Shown one piece after another: positions 58,546 through 64,000 of a stretch of DNA of 64,000 nt. Under the pieces are notes generated by a model. The model saw only the letters and a list, made by a program, of their open reading frames with translations, ran no database searches and had not been told where the DNA came from. The stretch lies in the NCBI RefSeq assembly GCF_014199525.1, contig NZ_JACHNU010000002.1, positions 416,147 through 480,146 on the forward strand, in the 5' to 3' direction. Numbering within the stretch: the first letter of the stretch is position 1; the number at the start of each line of letters is the position of its first letter. This stretch comes from Conexibacter arvalis. Its GTDB lineage: Bacteria > Actinomycetota > Thermoleophilia > Solirubrobacterales > Solirubrobacteraceae. The position numbers were made by a program, and so were the translations under genes.

Positions 58546-60189
58546 ATGTCAGGCCCCGACGCAGCTCCAACCGCCCCGCCGCCCGATGCCGAACCGCTGC
58601 CCCGCCACGTCTTGGTGGTGGCCGGCGTCGTCGTGCTCGGCGCCTTCATGACCATCCTCGACACGACGATCGTCAACGTCGCGATCAACGACCTCGGACG
58701 CGATTTCGACGTCTCGCTCTCGACGATCCAATGGGTCTCGACCGCCTACCTGCTGGCGCTCGCGACCGTGATCCCGCTCACCGGCTGGGCGGCCGACCGC
58801 TTCGGCACGAAGCGGCTGTGGATGTCGTCGGTCGCGCTGTTCGTGCTCGGCTCGGCGCTCTGCGGGCTGGCGTGGGACGCCCACTCGCTGATTGCCTTCC
58901 GCGTGCTGCAGGGGATCGGCGGCGGGATGGTGATGCCGGCCGGCATGACCGTGCTCGCCCAGACGGCCGGACCGGCCCGCGTCGGCCGCGTCATGTCGGT
59001 GGTCGGCGTGCCGATGCTGCTCGGGCCGATCCTCGGCCCGGTGCTCGGCGGCTGGCTGGTCGACGACGTCTCGTGGCGGTGGATCTTCTACGTCAACGTC
59101 CCGATCGGGATGGTCGCGCTGCCGCTCGCATGGCGGATCCTCGAGGCCGACGTGCCGAGACCGCACATGCGGCTCGACGTGCTCGGCGTGCTGCTGCTCT
59201 CCCCCGGCCTCGCGCTGTTCGTCTACGGCCTCGCCGAGACCTCCGCCAGCGGCGGGCTCGGCGCCTTGAGAGCGTGGCTGCCGATGACGGCGGGGATCGC
59301 GCTCGTCGTCCTGTTCGTCCTCCACGCGCTGCGCAGCGACCACCCGCTGCTCGACCTGCGGCTGTTCAAGCAGCGCGCCTTCGCCGCGGCCGCCGGCGTC
59401 ACCTTCCTGTTCGGCACGGCGATGTTCGGCGCGATGCTGCTGTTCCCGCTCTACTACCAGGTGGTGCGCGGCGAGTCGGCGCTCGACGCCGGACTGCTGA
59501 TGGCGCCGCAGGGGCTCGGCGCGGCGATGATGATGCCGATCTCCGGACGGATCGTCGACAGAGGCGCCGCCGGCAGGGTCGTCCTCTGCGGCCTGCCGCT
59601 CGTCGCGCTCGGCTACTTCTCCTACACGCAGCTCGGCGCCGACACCTCCTACGTCCTGCTCGCGCTGTCGCTGTGGGTCGCCGGCCTCGGCGTCGGCGCC
59701 ACGATGATGCCGGCGATGGCGGCGGCCTACCAGACGCTCTCGCACGCGGCCGTCCCGCGCGCGACGACGACGCTGAACATCATCGTCCGCGTCGGCGGCT
59801 CGATCGGCACGGCGCTGTTCGCGGTCGTCCTCCAGCACCAGATCAGAGGAGCGCTGCCGGCGGCCGGAACGGGCGCGGCGGGCGGCGAGTCGGGCCTCGG
59901 CGCGCTCAGCGCGATCCCCGACGCCGTGCGCGACCGGCTCACCCCGGCGCTTTCCGACGCCTTCGCCCACACCTTCTGGTGGCCGGTCGCCTTCCTGCTC
60001 GTCGCCCTGATCCCGGCGCTCCTGCTCCCCCGCCGCCGCCCGGCGGCCCCGGTGCCCAGTGGCGCCGGTCCCGGCGAGCCGGTCGGCGCGGCAGGCGTTC
60101 CGGCCGGCGGGGACGGCGCACGTCCGCCGGCGAGCGGCCCCGGCGTCCCCGCCCCCGGCGGCTCGACGGCCGGCGCGGGTCGGCGCTGA
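58546..60189 (+). CDS. MFS drug:H+ antiporter, DHA2 (14-helix, EmrB/QacA) family
   Basis: 547 aa. Motif C-like and DHA2 motifs: LDTTIVNVAINDLGRDFDVS, WVSTAYLLALATVIPLTGWA, ADRFGTKRLW and VLGPIL-type LGPILGPVLGGWLVDDVSWR. About 14 helices, then a long proline/glycine-rich tail (about residues 490-547), unusual for the family. It pumps drugs or other toxic molecules out using the proton gradient. GAGGAG precedes the ATG. The GC-rich minisatellite starts 3 bp after its stop. Confidence 0.93.
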   Translation: MSGPDAAPTAPPPDAEPLPRHVLVVAGVVVLGAFMTILDTTIVNVAINDLGRDFDVSLSTIQWVSTAYLLALATVIPLTGWAADRFGTKRLWMSSVALFVLGSALCGLAWDAHSLIAFRVLQGIGGGMVMPAGMTVLAQTAGPARVGRVMSVVGVPMLLGPILGPVLGGWLVDDVSWRWIFYVNVPIGMVALPLAWRILEADVPRPHMRLDVLGVLLLSPGLALFVYGLAETSASGGLGALRAWLPMTAGIALVVLFVLHALRSDHPLLDLRLFKQRAFAAAAGVTFLFGTAMFGAMLLFPLYYQVVRGESALDAGLLMAPQGLGAAMMMPISGRIVDRGAAGRVVLCGLPLVALGYFSYTQLGADTSYVLLALSLWVAGLGVGATMMPAMAAAYQTLSHAAVPRATTTLNIIVRVGGSIGTALFAVVLQHQIRGALPAAGTGAAGGESGLGALSAIPDAVRDRLTPALSDAFAHTFWWPVAFLLVALIPALLLPRRRPAAPVPSGAGPGEPVGAAGVPAGGDGARPPASGPGVPAPGGSTAGAGRR

Positions 60190-60191
60190 GC

Positions 60192-60389
60192 GAGCCGGCC
60201 GCGGCGCGCCGGGCGGGGCCGAGCCGACCGCGGCACGCGGGCGGGGCCTAGCAGGCCGCGGCACGCCGGGCGGGGCCGAGCCGACCGCGGCACGCGGGCG
60301 GGGCCTAGCAGGCCGCGGCACGCCGGGCGGGGCCGAGCCGGCCGCGGCACGCCGGGCGGGGCCGAGCCGGCCGCGGCACGCCGGGCGGG
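60192..60389. repeat. GC-rich minisatellite, seven units of 28-29 bp
   Basis: Units begin at 60192, 60221, 60249, 60278, 60306, 60335 and 60364. Two unit types alternate (opening GAGCCGACC and TAGCAGGCC), giving a 57-bp higher-order repeat at 60221-60334, followed by near-identical GAGCCGGCC units. Common core CCGCGGCACGC, then GGGCGG. It fills most of the 318-bp gap 60190-60507; the remainder to 60507 shows no gene. Confidence 0.92.
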
Positions 60390-60507
60390 CATCGCCGCCG
60401 GCGGGAGTCGCGTCGTCCGCGCCGACGGCACCGCCTCAGCCGCTCCCGCTGAGCCCCGGCGCGATCCGCGCCCCACACGCGCGCCGCGCCCCGGCACGCT
60501 TGCCCGC

Positions 60508-61521
60508 ATGCCCACCCACACCACCCCACCCCGCACGGACCTTTGTCATCCAACTGTTGGTGAGCAACAGCTCGATGACAAAGGTCGCTCGGCGGACGCG
60601 GTCGTCACACAGTTAGCTGGGAGGCAGCACGGGGTGGTCAGCCGGCAGCAGCTCGAGCAGGCAGGGCTGTCGGCGCAACAGGTCCGTACACGGATGGGCG
60701 ACGGCCGGCTCGTGCGGCTGCATCGCGGGGTCTATGCGGTCGGGCACGACCGGCTGCGCGAGGAGGGGCGGTGGCTGGCGGCCGTGATGGCGTGCGGGCC
60801 GGGGGCGCTGTTGAGTCACCGCTCGGCGGCCGTGCTGCACGGGCTGCGGCCGGCATGGCGCGGAGCGATCGAGGTGACGACCGGATGGCATCGCGCCGCG
60901 AGCGCCGGCGTCTGCGTCCACGCGCGGCGGCGGCTCGCGCCCGCGGACGGCGCCGTCGTGCGCGGCGTGCCGGTGACGACCGTCGAGCGGACGCTCGTCG
61001 ACCTCGCCGACGTCCTGCGGCCAGAGCAGCTGCGCAGCGCGCTCGTCCGCGCCGAGGAGGCGCGCAGCGCCGATGTGCGCGAGATCGAGCGGGCGCTGGG
61101 ACGGCTGCGCGGGCGGCCGGGCAGAGGCCACGCCGCACTGCTCGACGCGCTCGCCGAGATGCGCGAGCGCGGCGGCGACCGCACACGCTCGGACCTCGAG
61201 GAGCTGTTCCTGTCGCTCGTCGCGCGCGCCGGGCTGCCGCGGCCGCGCACCAACGTCTGGTTCCCGTCGCCGGACGGCGGCGGGGTCGAGGTCGATGCGG
61301 TGTGGCGCGACGAGCGGGTCGCGGTCGAGCTCGACAGCTGGCGCCACCATCGCGGCCGCGACGCCTTCGAGCGGGACCGTCGCAAGGCGAACGCGCTGCT
61401 GCTCGCCGGCTGGACCGTCCTGCGCTTCGCCGACGCCGACCTCACGCGCCGCGCGGACGAGACGGTCGCGCTGCTCGACGCCGCGCTGCGGCGCGGACCT
61501 GTGTCGTCGAGCCGTCGCTGA
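60508..61521 (+). CDS. AbiEi-type HTH plus DUF559-like nuclease-fold protein
   Basis: 337 aa. Residues about 30-95 are an AbiEi_4-like winged helix (AGRQHGVVSRQQLEQAGLSA, then RLVRLHRGVYAVG). Residues about 235-325 resemble DUF559/Vsr-type endonuclease fold (VWFPSPDGGGVEVDAVWRDE, RVAVELDSWRHHRGRDAFERD, RRKANALLLAGWTVLRFADAD; D and E-x-D). Such proteins occur in many copies in Solirubrobacterales; a defence or toxin-antitoxin role is inferred only, and no AbiEii toxin partner lies beside it. The first 25 codons span a long hairpin (60538-60586). Confidence 0.8.
   Translation: MPTHTTPPRTDLCHPTVGEQQLDDKGRSADAVVTQLAGRQHGVVSRQQLEQAGLSAQQVRTRMGDGRLVRLHRGVYAVGHDRLREEGRWLAAVMACGPGALLSHRSAAVLHGLRPAWRGAIEVTTGWHRAASAGVCVHARRRLAPADGAVVRGVPVTTVERTLVDLADVLRPEQLRSALVRAEEARSADVREIERALGRLRGRPGRGHAALLDALAEMRERGGDRTRSDLEELFLSLVARAGLPRPRTNVWFPSPDGGGVEVDAVWRDERVAVELDSWRHHRGRDAFERDRRKANALLLAGWTVLRFADADLTRRADETVALLDAALRRGPVSSSRR
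60538..60586. repeat. Long imperfect palindrome inside the start of the DUF559 gene
   Basis: GACCTTTGTCATC (60538-60550) pairs perfectly with GATGACAAAGGTC (60574-60586), 13 bp; a 3-nt internal loop follows on each side, then CTGTTG/CAACAG (60554-60559, 60565-60570) with a 5-nt loop GTGAG. Local AT content is higher than the surroundings. Confidence 0.85.
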
Positions 61522-61662
61522 GCGACGGCTGCATGACAGAGGTCCGAGACGGGACCAGGGCGGCGTGGCTCGGCGGCCGCGCGCGATGGGGCTCGGCCGC
61601 CAGCTCAAGGGCCAGCGCGTTGGGGCCTCGGACGCCGGCTCGGCGGCTGCGGGCGGCGGGGC

Positions 61663-62457
61663 TCAGCCGCCGATCGGTGCTCGGGGGTTCGCTCCCCAGA
61701 ACAGCTGCGTGCCCATCATGCCGATCAGATGGACGTAGACGAGGTTGAGCACCATCGACTTCGCCGTCGCGGTGCCGACGCCGACCGGCCCGCCGCTGGC
61801 GTTGTAGCCGTAGTAGCAGCCGACGATCACCACACCGGTCGCCATGAAGGCGCCCTTGATCAACGAGTACAAGAGGTCGGTCGGGTTCTGGAAGGCCCAG
61901 AAGATCAGCTCGTAGCCGCCTGCCGACACCTCGTGGATCTGCACCACCACCGCGAGGTAGGAGGCGATGAAGGCCGCGCCGACGCCGCCGATGTAGACGA
62001 ACGGCAGCACCATCCAGGAGGCGAGCAGGCGCGTCCCGCAGAGGAAGGTCATCGAGCTGATGCCCATCACCTCGAGCGCGTCGATCTCCTCGGTGATCCG
62101 CATCGAGCCGATCTCGGCGACGATGCCGGTGCCGACCTTGGCGGCCATCATGTAGCCGAAGGCGTACGGGACCAGCTCGCGCAGGTCGCACCACGCGGTG
62201 AAGACGCCGGCGTAGTTCGGCGTGCCGGTGCCGCGCGTGAAGTACGCGCCCTCGATGCCGCACTGGAGGCCGATGATGAAGACGAGGCCCCAGATCACCA
62301 GCGTCGAGGAGAGGATCAGCAGGCCGGCCTGACGCAGCGCCTCGCCGAAGAAGCGGAAGACGCGGCCGCCGTAGACCTCGCCGAAGATCCGCAAAGCGAA
62401 GCGAACGATGTCGCCGAAGCTCTCGATCCAACTGCGCGGAACCGCCCACCAGCTCAT
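61663..62457 (-). CDS. MlaE/YrbE-type ABC transporter permease
   Basis: 264 aa. Five or so helices with AFGYMMAAKVGTGIVAEIGS, MRITEEIDALEVMGISSMTF and YGYNASGGPVGVGTATAKSM, the MlaE EQ-like loop signature (E-E-I-D-A-L-x-V-M-G). In actinobacteria two such permeases normally precede mce genes and import lipids; here it stands alone with unrelated neighbours. TAGACT (complement of 62504-62509) is a likely -10. Confidence 0.9.
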   Translation of the reverse strand: MSWWAVPRSWIESFGDIVRFALRIFGEVYGGRVFRFFGEALRQAGLLILSSTLVIWGLVFIIGLQCGIEGAYFTRGTGTPNYAGVFTAWCDLRELVPYAFGYMMAAKVGTGIVAEIGSMRITEEIDALEVMGISSMTFLCGTRLLASWMVLPFVYIGGVGAAFIASYLAVVVQIHEVSAGGYELIFWAFQNPTDLLYSLIKGAFMATGVVIVGCYYGYNASGGPVGVGTATAKSMVLNLVYVHLIGMMGTQLFWGANPRAPIGG

Positions 62458-62627
62458 GCGGCGCCTCCGCCGTTCGCTCTCCTCCACGCCATGCTGGGGC
62501 GCGAGTCTAAGGGAGGGGCGCGCAGACCACCAAGTGGGAACCGTCGCGGGCGCTGCGGGCGAGCGCGAAGCGGCGCGGGCGGACGTGGAGCGACGGACGG
62601 CCGAGCGGCGCGCGACCGGTGGCGCGC

Positions 62628-64000
62628 CTACGCACCCTCGGCGGCGAGCAGGCGCGTCAGCTCGGTGCGGGAGCGGACGTCGAGCTTGCGGTAGATCCGC
62701 GACAGGTGGCGCTCGATCGTCTTCGGCGAGAGGAAGAGGGCGGCGGCGACCTCGCGGTTGGTCATCCCGTGCGCGACCATCAGCGCGACCTTCAGCTCGT
62801 GCGGGCTCAGCTCGTCGCGGCCGGGCGGCGCCTCGCGATCGCGGTGCGCGCCGCCGGCCGCCGCCAGCTCGTCGGCGGCGCGCCGCGCCCACGGCTCGGC
62901 CCCCAGCGCCCTGAACGTCTGCAGCGCCCGCTCGAGCGGCTCGCGCGCGTCCATCCGGCGCCGCCGCCGGCGCAGCCGCTCGCCCCACGCCAGCTCGGTC
63001 CGCGCCCGCTCGAACGGCGCCCCGTCGCGCGCGTGCCAGGCGAGCGCGGCGCGCGCGTGGTCGTCGACCGCCTCGACCGGCGCCAGCAGCATCCGCCCCC
63101 GCTCCAGCGCCGCGTGCGCCCAGGCGCCGCCGGTCCGCTCGGCGTCGGCGGCGAGCTCGGAGAGCTCCTGCTCTGCCTCGGCCGTCGCCCCGATCCGCAC
63201 GAGCGCCTCGACGAGGTCGCCCGCGAAGCGGACGACGTTCGGCTCGCGCCACTGCAGCAGCCGCGCCCGTTCCCGCGCCTGCCGCAGCGCGGCGGCGGCC
63301 GCCTCCGGCCGATCGGCCGCCAGCTCCGCGAGGCCCTCCGCGGCGAGCAGGTGGGTGCCGAGGTTGCGGGCGTGCGCGGCGTCGGTCAGCCGCAGCCCCT
63401 CGCGCGCGTGCGCGCGCGCCTGCTCGCTGCGCCCGCGCGCCGCCTCCAGGCGTGCGAGCGTCGAGAGGCAGAAGCCGTGGATCGTCTCCTGGTCGATCTC
63501 GCGCGCCAGCCGCACCGCCTCCTCGGCGTCGGCTTCGGCCTCGACCCAGCGGCCCTGGCGCTCGCGCAGCATCGCGCGCACCGTCAGCGGGTATGGCAGC
63601 GCGCCGAAGGCGCTGGCGGCGCGATAGCGGTCGATCAGCAGCTCGACGACGCGCTCGGCGCGCGCCGTGTCGTCGAGCCACAGCGACGCGTGCGCGAACA
63701 GCCCGACCTGCTCGCCGAGACCGGTCAGGTCGATCCCCGCCAGCCGCGGCTCGATCTCCGCCAGCTCGGGCGCGACCGCCGGCCCCTGCCCGTGGACGAC
63801 CCGCTGGACGCAGCTCATGATCCACGTCACCAGCTCGGCGACGCCGCCGACGCGCGCCGCCGAGGCTCGCGCGCGCTCCAGCACCGACGTCATCCCCGCG
63901 GGATCGCCCGTCATCGTGTAGCTGAACGACGACTCGAGCAGCAGCGCGGCCGCGCTCTCGTGGTCGCCGTCGGCGGCGGCGCGCGCCGCCTCCCCCTCGA
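62628..64000 (-). CDS. LuxR-family transcriptional regulator, 5' part beyond the window
   Basis: At least 457 aa; the reading frame stays open to the window end (EGEAARAAADGDHESAAALL precedes the methionine at 63914), so the start lies outside. The visible part is a TPR-like helical array ending in a LuxR HTH (LSPHELKVALMVAHGMTNRE, then KTIERHLSRIYRKLDVRSR). It is probably the C-terminal half of a LAL-type regulator like that at 26224. Few AGA codons. Confidence 0.85.
   Translation of the reverse strand, partial: EGEAARAAADGDHESAAALLLESSFSYTMTGDPAGMTSVLERARASAARVGGVAELVTWIMSCVQRVVHGQGPAVAPELAEIEPRLAGIDLTGLGEQVGLFAHASLWLDDTARAERVVELLIDRYRAASAFGALPYPLTVRAMLRERQGRWVEAEADAEEAVRLAREIDQETIHGFCLSTLARLEAARGRSEQARAHAREGLRLTDAAHARNLGTHLLAAEGLAELAADRPEAAAAALRQARERARLLQWREPNVVRFAGDLVEALVRIGATAEAEQELSELAADAERTGGAWAHAALERGRMLLAPVEAVDDHARAALAWHARDGAPFERARTELAWGERLRRRRRRMDAREPLERALQTFRALGAEPWARRAADELAAAGGAHRDREAPPGRDELSPHELKVALMVAHGMTNREVAAALFLSPKTIERHLSRIYRKLDVRSRTELTRLLAAEGA

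Noticed and set aside
57935-60189. Prophage or integrative element
   Set aside because: No integrase, attachment site or phage genes here or elsewhere in the window.
60192-60389. CRISPR array
   Set aside because: Units are contiguous with no unique spacers; it is a tandem minisatellite.
60575-60577. ATG inside the hairpin as the start of the DUF559 gene
   Set aside because: Not in the frame of the conserved protein.

Overview
This window is high-GC chromosomal DNA from an actinobacterium. The best guess is class Thermoleophilia, order Solirubrobacterales, Conexibacter-like. The reasons are very high third-position GC, the gene set (F420-type LLM oxidoreductase, MarP-like protease, DUF6458, PspA with PspAA and PspAB, AbiEi/DUF559-type protein, MlaE permease), and many starts that look leaderless (a TANNNT box ending 6-8 nt before ATG or GTG). 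An unusual trait is frequent use of the arginine codon AGA despite the high GC. The taxon is inferred from content, not from a marker gene. I see no prophage, insertion sequence, rRNA or CRISPR array; there is one tRNA, tRNA-Thr(UGU).

Layout. 0-3.5 kb: MerR-like sensor regulator, small stress membrane protein, a HipA-like kinase/DUF3037 pair, thioesterase. 3.5-10 kb: two-subunit AddAB/AdnAB-like helicase-nuclease. 10-17.7 kb: methyltransferase, topoisomerase III, MarP-like periplasmic protease, penicillin-binding protein, lipoprotein, SRPBCC protein. 17.7-20.7 kb: zinc-ribbon protein, FHA protein, solo ParA-type ATPase, L,D-transpeptidase. 20.7-26.1 kb: threonine/lysine block on the minus strand (lgt, lysA, hom, thrC, thrB). 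26.2-30.5 kb: LAL-type LuxR regulator and FAD oxidase, both without AGA codons. 30.5-36.7 kb: two peptidoglycan hydrolase genes, each behind what looks like a c-di-AMP (ydaO/yuaA) riboswitch, flanking a coiled-coil protein and a membrane-stress module (HtpX, PspAB, PspAA, PspA). 36.8-42.6 kb: cell-wall-binding lipoprotein, LLM oxidoreductase, and a tightly overlapped xseA-xseB-enolase-family run. 42.6-49.3 kb: GGDEF/EAL protein, 3-hydroxyacyl-CoA dehydrogenase, pterin dehydratase, corrinoid-binding-type protein, and a tandem pair of secreted proteins of unknown function. 49.3-53.5 kb: rhomboid protease, ECF sigma factor with a membrane partner, and a PlsC-GpsA fusion. 53.6-64 kb: tRNA-Thr, small proteins, AI-2E-type permease, P-type ATPase, MarR/MFS efflux pair, a GC-rich minisatellite, a DUF559 protein, an isolated MlaE permease and a LuxR-type regulator cut by the window end.

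How it fits together. Much of the window concerns the envelope: wall synthesis and remodelling (PBP, L,D-transpeptidase, M23 and NlpC/P60 hydrolases), lipoprotein maturation (Lgt), phospholipid precursors (PlsC-GpsA), envelope proteolysis (MarP-like, HtpX, rhomboid) and the Psp response. The two riboswitches imply that c-di-AMP controls wall hydrolysis. The most novel-looking items are a two-copy, three-stem intergenic element with compensatory base changes (7048-7110 and 22660-22724), the tandem secreted paralogs at 47.6-49.3 kb, and the PlsC-GpsA fusion.
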